A stretch of DNA of 64,000 nucleotides from Microstegium vimineum. Its lineage: Eukaryota; Streptophyta; Magnoliopsida; Poales; Poaceae. A program made the position numbers and the translations under genes. Positions 22,120-32,904 of this stretch are shown here, piece by piece. Position 1 is the first letter of the stretch; the number at the start of each line of letters is the position of its first letter. The notes under the pieces are model-generated. The model saw only the letters and a program-made list of their open reading frames with translations, was not told where the DNA came from and ran no database searches. The stretch is taken from assembly GCA_022036555.1 (NCBI GenBank), contig CM039133.1:6079184-6143183 (forward strand), written 5' to 3'.

Positions 22120-23561
22120 CTATACAAATATTATGCTATCATATATATTGGGGCTGATCACCGCTTTGTTCACACCAGCAACAAGGTCATGAACTTGAAG
22201 TTCATTAATGGAGAAAGATCCCTGCTCTTCTATTATCTCCTTTACTTCTTTCTCAGACGGCGAGTATGATGGTATGTAGAAAGCCTTCAACTTTTGCTTA
22301 TCAAGCACACCCTGCAGCAAGAAACTCATGCATAATGAAACATTGAATTTCCTATATCAAGGCCCAGAAACCTTTAGGATATATAAGCCAGCAATTTCAT
22401 ACCCTTGATGCCATGTCGTCTAAAATACGGGCTATCAACTCCCGTGTATGTTCAGCTGATCCATCGCAGGTAGAAGCCGGAGATTGTGTTCCAATCAAGG
22501 AAACAATCAACCTTCCTCTAGGAACCATTTCCTGTGCCCTGCAATCCAAGAACAAAAGGAGGTCCTTTCTAAATTGCCGGGCATAAGCATCAAGCACAAC
22601 AGGCCGTGTTTTCCGCCATAGTTCGTCGCTATGGTACATTGGAATGTCATTCTTCAGTAGGTCTTCTGGTACCTATCAGTTAATACTAAGGTTAAATAAA
22701 AATAGTTGATACTTTACCCTGCTAAGGTAACAGAGAATATTTGTGATTATGTAGGAACAAAAATGTAGGTGCCTTTGAAAGCCAGTGCAGGCTATTTGAT
22801 GAGAGGACAAGATGCACGGTTGCACGGATGCAGTAGTGAACAGCCTTCCATAGAAGGACCAAGGCACAATACTAGTCGTGACAAGCTGAGGGAAACTATG
22901 CTGACCCTTGTCAATGTTTTTTCTTTCTTGGAGCGCGACCAAGTGCTTGATTGTAGTGTTGAAATCGTTGCTGGGAAGGTCGTTGAGGAGCAGGCTTAGC
23001 TTAGGCGGTGGCTGTTGGAGTTCAAGACACTGGCGGTGAATGGCATCGACGGCAGCAGAGACCAAGGTGAGTGCGTTGGGGCCAGATGAGCAGCCAAGGT
23101 CTGCGATCACTATGCTTCTCGGAAGGGTTGTGGAGTTTCCACACAGTTTCATGATGGCCTCTTCGATCTGTGGCTTCATTCTCATCTGTTGTGCACTCTG
23201 TATATGCAGATGCACACGAGTTATGTTGTTACCTTGGTCAAGTTATTCCGTTCCGTCTTTTGGTTATCAAAACTAGCGATTTAATTGCTTGTTCTATCTA
23301 AATCAGTTTACGAAGAAGTCAAACCGTTAATAATACCAACTAACCTTAAGAAATCGACCGAGGAATAGTCTTGCCCAGTTCTACTTAGTGATGCCATATT
23401 AATTGACATCTAACCTTAAGATTTGGCATTATCCTCTAACCTTAAGATTTGGTATTAACAAACAAGTTCAGTGGACCAAGACGCACCTGAACTGTGGAGT
23501 TACGAGCATAGCTTGTTTCTCCTTCTCCTGCATTCATACGCACAGTTTGTTGGGCATCCAT
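22120..23561 (-). pseudogene. SABATH-family carboxyl methyltransferase, frameshifted and 3'-truncated
   Basis: Minus-strand exons: 23487-23561 (MDAQQTVRMNAGEGETSYAR), 22773-23197, 22403-22672, 22311 down to about 22170. Family signatures: GEGETSYARNS, VIADLGCSSGPNAL (SAM binding), LLNDLPSNDFN and SIVPWSFYGRLF. SABATH enzymes methylate salicylate, benzoate, jasmonate or related acids using S-adenosylmethionine; the substrate cannot be told. Exon 2 contains an 8-bp near-duplication (22812-22827) that shifts the frame after GRLFTTASV. Its donor is GC rather than GT (22771-22772). The last exon matches up to VHDLVAGVNKAVISP, then diverges, losing perhaps 80-100 C-terminal residues. Thus it is almost certainly non-functional. 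Confidence 0.85.
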
Positions 23562-24331
23562 CTGTTCGAGTTCTTCACCAACGAAGAATAGTCTCGTAGC
23601 TGCCAAGAACTTCGTGCTGAAGAACTAATGTGTCGGAGTCTAGTTTAGATGCGTTCTTGCCAACTCCTACTCAACGATCCACGCTGTACTTGTTTATAGC
23701 GATGCCACATTAGTTTATCTGGTCATGTGGATGAAATAAGGCCACATATTCATTATCTTTATTTTATTAAAAGTAAGCATGATGAGCGAGATACTCTATA
23801 TTACTACTTATATATATTAGAAAGAATATTTAAATATTGTGCATCTACTAAACTTTGGTCCTACTGATCTGTTTGGATCCATGGGTAAATTTTAGTTCTT
23901 CACACTACAACAATTCATTTGTCTCTCATTTAATTAAGCCATGCACAAGCACGCTGGCCTTGCGTCCCCTCGTAACATCCCTAGTCCCCAAACCTCCCCT
24001 CCCTCCCATTCAGGCTCACCTCACGCAGCGCACGCCAGCCTTGCGTCCCCTTCAACCCTGGCACCCTTCCGCGTCCCCGCGAGCGAAGGAATGTTAGCGT
24101 GTCTAGCCTCCTACTCCTGTCCTCCATATGGGACCTCGCCTCTTGCATCTTCGACGACGCGGTCTGCGTCGCCTGCACTACGCCCTCCTCCACCCTCACG
24201 GCCGCCACTGGCCACCTCCTTGTTGTTGTCCTGATCGTCCTCCTCCTCGCAGTCCACCCTCTCCGTCGCCATCTCCTACCATCCCTCCCCGCTGTCGCCA
24301 TCCTTGTCGTCACTCCTGCTCCGCCTCACCT
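23562..24331. other. Intergenic, GC-rich from 23940, interrupted by the CACTA insertion
   Basis: 5' flank of the SABATH pseudogene followed by a GC-rich, Pro/Arg/Ser-biased stretch that continues on the far side of the CACTA element (28880-29060). Overlapping frames exist on both strands but none shows a recognisable domain. It may be a worn first exon or leader. Confidence 0.35.
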
Positions 24332-25765
24332 CACTACTGGAAACAGCAACGTCGCCGAGGGCAAAACGCTTTGCCGAGGGCCGGATTTCGGGCACTAGGC
24401 AAAGAATTTCTTTGCCGAGGGCCGCCCTCGGCGAAGCAAAGCCCTCGGCGAATGGTCCTTTGCCGAAGGCCGGACCCTCGGTAAAGAATAGCCCTCGGCA
24501 GAGTACTGGCTCTCGGCGACCTAGGCCGAGCGTGACGGCGGCACCGGCCGTCAGCCTTTGCCGAGGGCTCGGCGTTAAGCCCTCGGCACAGATTTTTCTT
24601 TTTTTTTGTTTTGAGCCAATTTTTTTTGTGTACCACACATACACTATTTAGAACTACATGTCAAAGTTTAGTTCGTTTTTGAATCATTTTGCTATATTTG
24701 TTGAATTGTTTTGTTTTTGTTGAATTTTTCGGCAAAATTCAAATTTGAACCGCAGGTGCATTAAATAATATTATTTAATTATTGTAAAATTGACATTCAT
24801 GATGTTTAGTGCATTTTAAAGTATTATCCAGAAAGCCACATGAAATATCAAACATCTTGGCCTCGGAACATGTCGAGCAACTTGCGGAAAAAGTATTTTT
24901 TAATTTTAAAAATGCAAACAAAGTCCGAAAATCATGAAACTTGTCGAGGTGTCATGTTATCGCATGTGGAGGCTATGATAAAAATTTGGAAATGTTTCGA
25001 GCATGTGGTAACGTCCGGCGCGTAAAACCCTGACATCTCACACATACGATAACATTGTAACACATGCGGAGACGTGTGGGTTTTAGATATTTGTCGTGAC
25101 AACTTGCTCCAAACCTTCTCATTTTTTATCACAACCTATACATGTGCTAACATGACACCTCGACAAGTTTTGTAATTTTCAGACTTTGTTTGCATTTTAA
25201 ATAATTAAAAATTACTTTTTCGCCAAGTTCCTCGTCATTTTATTTGAACCAGATGCTCGAAATTTGACGTGAGTTTTTGCATAGGGACTAAACATACACC
25301 AGAGACCATGAATAATATTTTTTGTAGCATAAATTTCCATTATTGGATGCACCTGCAGTTCAAATTTGAAATATTCGAAGAAAATCAACAAAAACAAATA
25401 AATGAATAAAAACTATATAAAAAATTTAAAATTGATACAAATTTGACAATTGAGTTTAAAATAATGTATTGTAGCAGATTAAAAAAATTGGCTCAAAATT
25501 TCAAAAAAACGAAAAAGTGTTTGCCGAGGGCCTGGTGTTGGCCCTCGGCAAAGTAATTTGAAAATAAAAATAAAACACTTTACCGAGGGCCTGGTGGTCA
25601 GGCCCTCGGCAAAGAATTTGAGAACGCCTGCGGGTGAAAATAAAAAAAGGAAAAACTCTTTGCCGAGGGCCTTGGATCTGGGCCCTCGGCAAAGGAATTA
25701 AATAAAAAAATAAAAAAACCTCTTTGCCGAGGGCTCTGGATCTGGGCCCTCGGCAAAGAGCATGT
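24332..25765. repeat. Inverted duplication of the CACTA left end
   Basis: Matching inverted segments include gagccaattttttttgtg (24612) against aaattggctcaaaattt (25487), ttcaaatttgaaccgcaggt (24737) against its relative at 25350, and aaagtccgaaaatcatgaaa (24918) against ttgtaattttcagactttgt (25170). The internal TTTGCCGAGGGC cluster at 25515-25765 is therefore a mirror copy of the terminus. The centre is near 25060. Confidence 0.7.
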
Positions 25766-25899
25766 CCATATAAAAGGAGAACGGTCGGGCGGGCGGCCTT
25801 ATCCACAGGCCACGCCCGCCCTAGCCGCCGCCGCCAGTCGCCCACCGCCGCACGCCGCCGCGCCCGCCACCCGCCGCGCACGCACGCCGCCGGGTAGGC

Positions 25900-26185
25900 C
25901 GCGCCCGCGTCCGACCTCGCCGCGGCCCCCGCGGCGCCGGAGGGGGATGTGCTCCCGGGCGCCGGTGGCCCCGAGATCGCCTTCTTCGACGTCGAGACCT
26001 CGGTCCCGCAGCGGGCCGGCCAGGGGTACGCGCTGCTCGAGTTCGGGGCCATCCTCGTCTGCCCGCGCAGGCTCGTCGAGGTCGCCTCCTACGCCACGCT
26101 CGTCCGCCCCGCCGACCCGGTCTCCGCCGTCTCCGCGGCCTCCGTGCGCTGCAACGGCATCACGCGGGAACAATCCAAAAGTTGT
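25900..26185 (+). pseudogene. Captured first-exon fragment of a NEN-type DnaQ-like exonuclease
   Basis: The frame reading PGAGGPEIAFFDVETSVP, GYALLEFGAILVCPRRL, YATLVRPADPV and VRCNGITRE is the first part of a 3'-5' exonuclease domain (RNase T/DnaQ superfamily; Exo I motif FFDVET supplies the catalytic Asp and Glu). It is closest to the plant NEN1-4 proteins, which degrade nuclei in phloem sieve elements. About 80 residues of the domain remain, followed by an intron-like AT-rich stretch before the transposon gene. The GC-rich leader (25795-25900) may be its former 5' UTR. As a fragment it cannot be catalytic alone. Confidence 0.75.
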
Positions 26186-26460
26186 GGCATTCTTCCATTT
26201 TTCTTTCTACAACAGTTTAACTATTTTTTAGAAGAACAATCCATGCACCAAATGAAAGTTGCGGCATTGTACCTAAAGAAATATAGCATTATAATAATTA
26301 CTTGTTCAAGTTGACCTTGGTCGATATCATTTTAGTAGCTTCATTCTTGATAACTGATAGTTTTGCAAGTTCACATCGAATATGCTGCTATGCACACTTC
26401 GATTGCCAATCTTTAGTTGCACGGAGAAAGAAACTGATAATTTTTTTTCTTACTTGTGCA

Positions 26461-28332
26461 GGGCTTGGGAGGTGTTGTCGGGTACTCCTCTGCGCTCTCC
26501 CGCGACCGTCTTGGGTGTGTTGTGCCGGAAGTGGTTCCCCGGCATTGTCGAGTTGCCGTCGGAGGCTCGAGAGCCGGCCTACACGTGGGACAGGTACGCC
26601 TTGGGCGAGGACGACCAGTACCGCAACAAGCAGGAGCGGATACTTGCTGAGTTTTGGGTAAGTTCCTCTCGCACAACGTTAATCAATCCTTCACATTGAA
26701 TTCTATTTTTTAAAAATAATGATTGGTTATATCGTCTTGTATGCAGAGGTTTTTCAGAGCCGAAGAAGGAACCGAGGGCCTGGCTGATCGTGTGGTGCAT
26801 GCTGCCTATAGGAAGTATGTCACCGACATGTTCCACGAGGCGCGCATCCAGGCCCACATAGACTACTACGCGTCGGCCCGTAGAATGACACTCACCAAGA
26901 CGGAGGCTCGACAGATGACGCTGACCCAGGAGCATTACCTTGAGGTAGATGAATAACATTGATTTTGTTTCGTTTCCGAAAATTAAATATGTTCAATTTC
27001 ATCTTCATATATGTCAAATACTCGTTGACTTGTAGGTGATTCCCTGGTGGTGCCGAGCGTATGCCGACGCCTGGACGATGATCGTGGCCAGGTGGTTCAC
27101 GCCGGCCTACATAGAGAAGCACGAGTCTCAGCGGGCACTGCGTATGCTCAGGCCAGCTGCCAGTCACCATCAAGGCAGCAGGAGTCTCCCCGCATTCAAA
27201 TCGGCTTATGTAAGTGATTTTTCTTCTATTTAGTTTCACGCTTAACGTATGCCTGATTGCTCACCACCTGCCACCTTTCTCGCAGGAGGCTACGCACCCG
27301 GACGAGGATGTCTCGTTGTTCACGGTGTGGGCTATGTCCCACCAGACCAGGGTGGCTGGCGACGTCACCTGGGACCCGGCTGCCCTCCCTCGGCATACTC
27401 CGACCCCAACGTGTACACTAAAGTTCAGGAGTACACGTCGGCGGTACAGCAACGGCACGGGCCAGAGTACGACGTCCGCACCGAGGCCATTGATGCCGAG
27501 GCCATCATGAGGCTCGGTGGCGGCAGGAAGCACGACCGGGCGTGGATTGCGAACGCCGCCATCGACCCCACCGCTGTTCCCACTCTGAGCCAGCTCCGAG
27601 CACAGAGCACGAGCTCCAGCCAGCCCATACGCTCACGGCCTACTCCGACACTGCAGCGGGTCGATGCGCTCGAGGTAATTCTTGTTTTACTCGTCGTAAA
27701 TTAATATTCTCACACTTGAGTTAGATTTGTATTACTTAAATATTGGAGTGCAGGCCCGGAACTACGAGCAGACGGCGCAGATCAACGAGCAGACGGCGCA
27801 GATCAACGAGCAGACGGCGCAGATCACGGCCCTCACTGCTCGGCTGGAGGCTGAGCAGGCCGCTCGGGAGGCCCAGGAGGTCAGGATGGTAGAGATGATG
27901 CAAATCATGCAAGCTCTTGGGCAGAAGACAGGTGTGCCTGTGCAGATGTCAGCTCCTCCGCTTCAGGTGCCGCACGCGTTTTCAGCTACTCCTGTAAGTG
28001 TCAAAGTTCACTTCTCGCTTGTATGACATAGAAACTCAGATAACACTAGCTACTGATTTACTTGTATGACATAGAAATCCAGACAACACTAGCTATAAAA
28101 AATTTGATAGGTTTCTGTCTAAACGCTAAAACTGTAGTCCTATAATAATTACTGCAATCTCACATAAGCATCTAATTGTTTGTGCAGCCTCAGTCGGCGG
28201 GTTCCAATAACCCCCTCGTGCGTCACCTGATTCCGGAGGTGTGTGGGTTACACCACCCTCGACGCAGAGGCCAGACGGTTGTGGAGGTTGGGGAGTTGAC
28301 GTGGACTTTGATTGTGGACTTGTGGACTTGAT
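26461..28332 (+). CDS. CACTA-encoded TNP protein (plant Ptta/En/Spm Transposase_24-like), frameshifted
   Basis: Exons with GT-AG ends: 26461-26657, 26747-26944, 27036-27209, 27286-27674, 27754-27993, 28188-28332. The product resembles the accessory En/Spm family protein of plants (PF03004 type): WFPGIVELPSEAREPAYTW, QAHIDYYASARRM, VIPWWCRAYADAWTMIV, SRSLPAFKSAYEATHPDEDV, then NAAIDPTAVPTLSQLR. A C-terminal coiled coil contains three exact EQTAQIN heptads (27766-27828). Such proteins bind subterminal repeats rather than cut DNA. In exon 4 the frame changes near 27385-27400 (one base missing), so the copy is probably dead. The first exon may be spliced to the captured exonuclease exon, which would give a chimeric transcript. 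Confidence 0.7.
27766..27828 (+). repeat. Three exact 21-bp repeats encoding a heptad
   Basis: gagcagacggcgcagatcaac occurs three times in tandem (the last one differs at the end), in frame, encoding EQTAQIN. This matches the seven-residue period of a coiled coil. Confidence 0.9.
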
Positions 28333-29858
28333 TGTCGTCGAACTTGTGGAATTGTTGGATTTGGACTTTTAATGATCTATGTGATATTTGTGAGATATAT
28401 GTGATGATTGTGATATTTATGAGATATTTCTACTGTTGAATATATATATATATATTTGTATGCATGGAAAGCAAGAAACATAATAAACAACAATTAGACG
28501 GTTCCAGGTCTTTGCCGAGGGCCTTAACCATAGCCCTCGGCAAAGAAATTCCCAGAAAAATAAAAAACTGGTCTTTGCCGAGGGCCTGAAATCAGCCTTC
28601 GGCAAAGAAATTCCAAAAAAAAAAACCAAAAACAGTTCTTTGCCGAGGGCTGATTTCAGACCCTCGGCAAAGACTCCGTGGAAAATAACACGTCAGCTAA
28701 CGGCTACTTTTCTTTGCCGGGGGCCGCCTTAGCCCTCGGCAATGGATTTGCCGAGTGCCCGATAAAAGGCCCTCGGCAAAGACTCCTTCGCCGATGATTT
28801 TTTTACCGAGAGCTCTTTGCCGAGGGCGACTTCGCCGAGGGCTTAAGAGCCTTTGCCGAGGGCCCTGTGTCCAGTAGTGCCTGGTCCCACATCCCGCTAG
28901 GGCCACCAATGCTCTCCTGCACTGTGTGGATATGGATCTGGCAGCGGGAGGAAGATCTAGATCTGGACGGTGGTAGGATTTGCGAGGGCAATGGGAGGAA
29001 GAGAGAGCGAGAACGGTAGGGTGAGAGTGAGCGAGAGGATAGGGTTGGGACTACAGGCAGGTGGGTGGATGGGGGTATGGGTGTCTAGTGTGCCCCAAGG
29101 CACTTTAGCCTAGTCCCTCGTGAATGCCTAGGCGATCTAGCGGGATCCCGTGGCCTTTGATGCGCCGGACGAGTTTAGATCGGAGCATGTCTTGGACGAC
29201 GACAACGGTGGCAAGGTGAACCCAATTTTTTCCAGCTCGCACTGGTAGTACGAACCTAACCTACTATCTAAGAACTTAAACATCATGTTTTCTTGATTTA
29301 TGCATTAGCACCCAATTGAACAAAAACATACACGTGCTTATAATAAAAATAATTTACTAGCACTACTATCAATTGCAAGATTTGGTTAGACAATCGTCTT
29401 GTTCGCTTGGCTTATCAGTCCAATTTATTAGCCATGGTACAATGTTTTTCTTTCATAATAAAACAGTCAAAAATCATATCAGCCACAGAAACAGCCAACC
29501 TAAAAACAGCCAGCCTAAAAGGGCAAGATGGTTGTGAGGCGCAGATTTAAAACTGTGATAGCGCGATCAAGTTACACTATCCCTTTCACGTATGCCTACA
29601 AGTTTTGGTTGGACAATAATCTGGACACGCAAATTAAACTAAAGTCTCCTTAATCCAGCACCAACCATTCCATCTATCACCACTTATATATACTACTTTT
29701 TTATTGAAAAAAAGGTCTCGTCAATAGTACTATACTGTACTAGTTGTTCCATTATATGGCCACCGTGTCTACCGGTACTCATCACATCAGGACTACACAC
29801 AACACAAGCAGCTAGGTCAGGTCAGGTCAGGTCAGGTCTGGTCAATCCGGCACGATCG

Positions 29859-29985
29859 ATGACCGCGCAGGAGTTCATCACGGCGCACATCGTCTCCATG
29901 ACGCGATGGAGCTCGGCCTCATCGACGCGCTCGCCACGGCGCCACTGACCGCTGCAGAGCTTGTCGCCCAGCTACGACGCAGGCC
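29859..29985 (+). pseudogene. Fragment of a plant O-methyltransferase dimerisation domain (tentative)
   Basis: ATG at 29859 gives MTAQEFITAHIVSM; after one missing base the frame continues AMELGLIDALATAPLTAAEL. The order helix, A-ELGL-DAL, then LTAAELVAQL is typical of the N-terminal dimerisation region of plant small-molecule O-methyltransferases. Nothing further matches; the region after 29990 is AT-rich. A five-base tandem repeat (caggt) lies just upstream (29815-29838). It could also be a chance resemblance. Confidence 0.4.
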
Positions 29986-30332
29986 GCCTGTTTAATATCT
30001 CAAGCTAATAATAAAAATTACTCATATTAAATTACACATTTTATACTTTGTTCATTTAGTTTCTAACACTATAGACACAATAGATGTTTTGTACTCTCTA
30101 TGCCTCTAAAGTCTAAACTTGAAAGAGTTCAGTCAACAATGGCCCGGACTGACCATTCAGTTGCTGCTTTTAGTGGTAGATGACGTTGTCTTCGACAATG
30201 AGATGAATTAGTGGTGACTTCTTCAATCTCAATGATTTACCGACCATGCCTACAGAGATCCTCGAAGAGAGGTACAATTGTCTGTGTATTCATAGGGGTT
30301 AGTGTGTATGCGTTATGAGTGTTTGTGTTCTA

Positions 30333-30853
30333 CTTCCTCTATCCTAAATTATATATAAGACATTATAAAAATCTTGGAGAGTCAAAACATCTCAAGTTTG
30401 ACCAAATTTATATAATAAGATAATACTTCATCCATCCTAAATTATAAGACATTCCAAGAATATTGGAGAGTCAAAACATCTCAACTTTGACCAAACTTAT
30501 ATGATAATATAATAACATTTACGATGTCAACTAAGTATCATTAGATTTTTCATCAATTATATCATAGTATACATATTTGATATCATAAATTTTTATACCT
30601 TTCTCTATAATTTTGGTCAAACTTGAGATGTTTTGACTCTCCAAGATTCTTGGGATGTCTTAGAATTTTGGATGGAGGGAGAAACATTTATAATGTCAAC
30701 CAAGTGTCATTAGATTCTTCATCAATTAAATTTTCATTATATACTATTTGATGTCAAATTTTTTTTATATTTTTCTCTATAGTTTTGGTCAAAGTTGAGA
30801 TGTTTTGACTCTCTGAGATTTTTGGAATGACTTATAATTTAAAATGGAGAGAG
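30333..30853. mobile_element. Stowaway MITE interrupted by a second Stowaway MITE
   Basis: Outer copy: cttcctctatcctaaattat at 30333 and its inverted match aatttaaaatggagag ending at 30853, flanked by TA. Inside it, a second copy runs from 30426 (cttcatccatcctaaattat) to about 30681 (ttggatggagggag). Both share the internal gttttgactctccaagat motif. The TA on the right side of the inner copy is not kept. Confidence 0.8.
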
Positions 30854-30948
30854 TATTATTTATTTTTATTGGGAGTGGTTGTTTTAACCATCGACGCCCA
30901 AACTTGTAGAGTTAACATAGCACTCTTACATGTGGTGGTACCAATATA

Positions 30949-31202
30949 CTCCATTCGTCCCAAACATATGACGTTATAGGATGCGTGCAAGTCAAACTTT
31001 CTCAACTTTAACTAGGTTTATAGAAAATATGTACAATATTTATATCTCTAAATAAATTTATTACGAAAGTATACTCAACTATCTATCTAATGATACTAAA
31101 TATGTATTATAAATTTTATTATTCTTTCATATATAATTGGTTAAAGTTAGAAAAATTATCTTCTTGAGAAGCGATAATGACATCTATTTTGGACAGAGGG
31201 AG
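30949..31202. mobile_element. Stowaway-like MITE, TSD TA
   Basis: ctccattcgtcccaaacatatgacgtt at the left pairs with aatgacatctattttggacagagggag at the right; TA on both sides (30947-30948, 31203-31204). About 254 bp, non-coding. Confidence 0.8.
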
Positions 31203-31376
31203 TACCACTGAGATTGGCCTTACCCAACAATAGTATATTAAAGTTGTACGCCAGCGCAGTTCACGAGGGTGGCCTTGTCACGTTGTCTCACGTTAGGACG
31301 ACTAAAAAACACACATGAAGAATTGGGAAAGGAAGTGGTACACACACCAACAAACAACATATTAATTAATGGAGTA

Positions 31377-31905
31377 CTTCCTCATATCGTAATTAGAAGT
31401 CGTTTAGGATAAGATTACGCTTACCAATAAGTGCCAAAGAGTGATTAATTACGGGGTATTTTTCCTTTTATACCCTTATTAAATACTACTGTGTTTGCTA
31501 CCTTTATAACAATGTGTGTAGCTTGAGTGGTTAGGCTTTTGTGGCCCTAGGCAAAAGGTTGCTAGTTTGATTCCTTGCAACCTTCCATTTTTTATGGCCA
31601 TGGCATATTTTGCATGGCATATATTAATTATGAATTACTCACTCGCATCAGGCAAGAGGTTGCTGGTTCGATTCCTTGCAACCTCCCATTTTTTATGGCT
31701 ATGGCTTATTTGGCATGGCATATTAATTATGAATTAATCACTCGTATCGCAAGCCGCGCGGGAGAATTACTCCCTCGGTATCTGCGGCATGGGAGCCAAA
31801 GCGCGAGGGGCAGCGTCGTCCAGATAAATGCTCGGAGGCTAAAACGACTTCCTTTGCTCAATTCTATTCCAACTCCAAAACGACCTATTTGTGATACGGA
31901 GGGAA
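31377..31905. mobile_element. Stowaway-like MITE carrying a SINE
   Basis: Left end cttcctcatatcgtaattag with agtcgttt; right end aaaacgacctatttgtgatacggagggaa; TA at 31375-31376 and 31906-31907. The body is enlarged by a tRNA-like SINE (about 31519-31750), so this is a nested insertion. Confidence 0.65.
31519..31750 (+). mobile_element. tRNA-derived SINE with a tandem-duplicated body
   Basis: Box A tagcttgagtggttagg at 31519-31535 and box B tagtttgattcc at about 31563-31574, spaced as in a tRNA gene. The segment 31550-31650 is then repeated at 31651-31748 with about 90% identity, and the second box B is the perfect consensus ggttcgattcc (31665-31675). No tRNA cloverleaf end or anticodon arm is intact, so it is not a tRNA gene. 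Confidence 0.65.
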
Positions 31906-32007
31906 TACTTATTATTTATTCAGTATGTTGGTGATCGGCATATATAACAATGCAAGCTAGGTAGGAAGCTGCATGGATAGCATGCAGTACATTTGTTTTA
32001 GGCCCTT

Positions 32008-32183
32008 TCAGTATGGACAGCAGCACTGCCATGGGTGAACACGTTTCTCGCAGTAACCGTCATTCTTAGCAGGGAAGTTGTATTCTTGGCAAACTTTGCC
32101 GCAGTGAAATGCCGTGCAGTATTGAGGATCATATGGAAAGCAGAACGGTGGCCGCAAGCCGAGGTGAACATGGGCCTTCATGA
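32008..32183 (-). CDS. Cysteine-rich secreted-peptide exon (defensin-like, tentative)
   Basis: On the minus strand, an acceptor (ttttgcag, 32184 onward) precedes about 57 codons ending in TGA at 32008-32010. The product has eight cysteines: C, YC, HC, KVC, YC and a terminal CCC before Pro-Tyr. Defensin-like genes of plants have a first exon for the signal peptide and a second for the cysteine-rich peptide, which this layout fits. No convincing signal exon was found upstream, and the spacing with a terminal CCC triplet is not a standard defensin pattern. Could be an uncharacterised cysteine-rich peptide or a relic. Confidence 0.4.
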
Positions 32184-32904
32184 CTGCAAAAACAAGTAGC
32201 AGCTCCATCGTTATATAATAAATGATTAATAATCATAATGTGCAATAATTAATCTATCATAATCTTTACGTAAATGTAATAACAATCTAGGGACAGATCT
32301 AGCAGGGCGGGGTAGGCTCAAGCTCCTCTACCACCACTGATCTCTTATGGAGCCCCCCTCTAGAGTTCCTGTAAGAATTTTTGTCATGTGTTTTTTTTAA
32401 AGAGAGGCTAGAGGTTGAAGATGAGCTTTCGACCCCTGAACTTTAATCATAGATCTGTCCTTGTAATAATGTGATATAAAAGAGCAGGAGTGAATTTGTT
32501 TGTAGGTCGTCTATTTCACGCAATGATAGATGGCCTGTGCCCCTTGCGTTTTCTTCCATGGCTAGCTACGATTCTTCCATCTCTGTTTGATTTTATGACA
32601 TACTTTTTTGAAGGATTTTATGATCATCTAATGTGGCTTAGATCAGCTCAAGTAGCCGATAACATATATGACGACAGTTACGTTTGTATAGTAGCTCGCT
32701 AGTCATAGGGTGTGCGTCAGGGCAATTTTTTGGCCTAGGGGGTTAGGTTTTGTGACCTAAGGTCCGTGTGTGTGAAATGCATTTGTGGCATTGGGTCAGG
32801 GCCAAATGTGACCCGATTCAAAAAATTGCCTATGGATTTTCAATATATATATATATATATTGTATATCTATAATGCACCTGGGTGCATTTTCACCCTGAT
32901 TATT

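Larger units (their letters stand above)
24332..28879 (+). mobile_element. CACTA element with captured exonuclease fragment, TSD CCT
   Basis: Ends CACTACTGGAAACAG and ...CCAGTAGTG with CCT at 24329-24331 and 28880-28882. The subterminal repeats are the well-known ttTGCCGAGGGC family, in both orientations, at 24350-24580, 25515-25765 and 28505-28870. Contents: an inverted duplication of the left end (24332-25765), a host exonuclease fragment (about 25900-26185), then a six-exon transposon gene (26461-28332). No large catalytic transposase (TNPD) is visible in 4.55 kb, so the element is probably non-autonomous. Confidence 0.9.

Noticed and set aside
24276..24651. Coding frames in the CACTA terminal repeats
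   Set aside because: Produced by the repeated TTTGCCGAGGGC motif; present on both strands and typical of subterminal arrays.
29100..29260. A coding exon around gatgcgccggacgagtttag
   Set aside because: Short open piece with no recognisable family and no supporting splice structure.
31519..31680. A tRNA gene, because of good box A and box B motifs
   Set aside because: No acceptor stem pairing or anticodon arm of normal length; body continues into SINE-like sequence and is tandemly duplicated.
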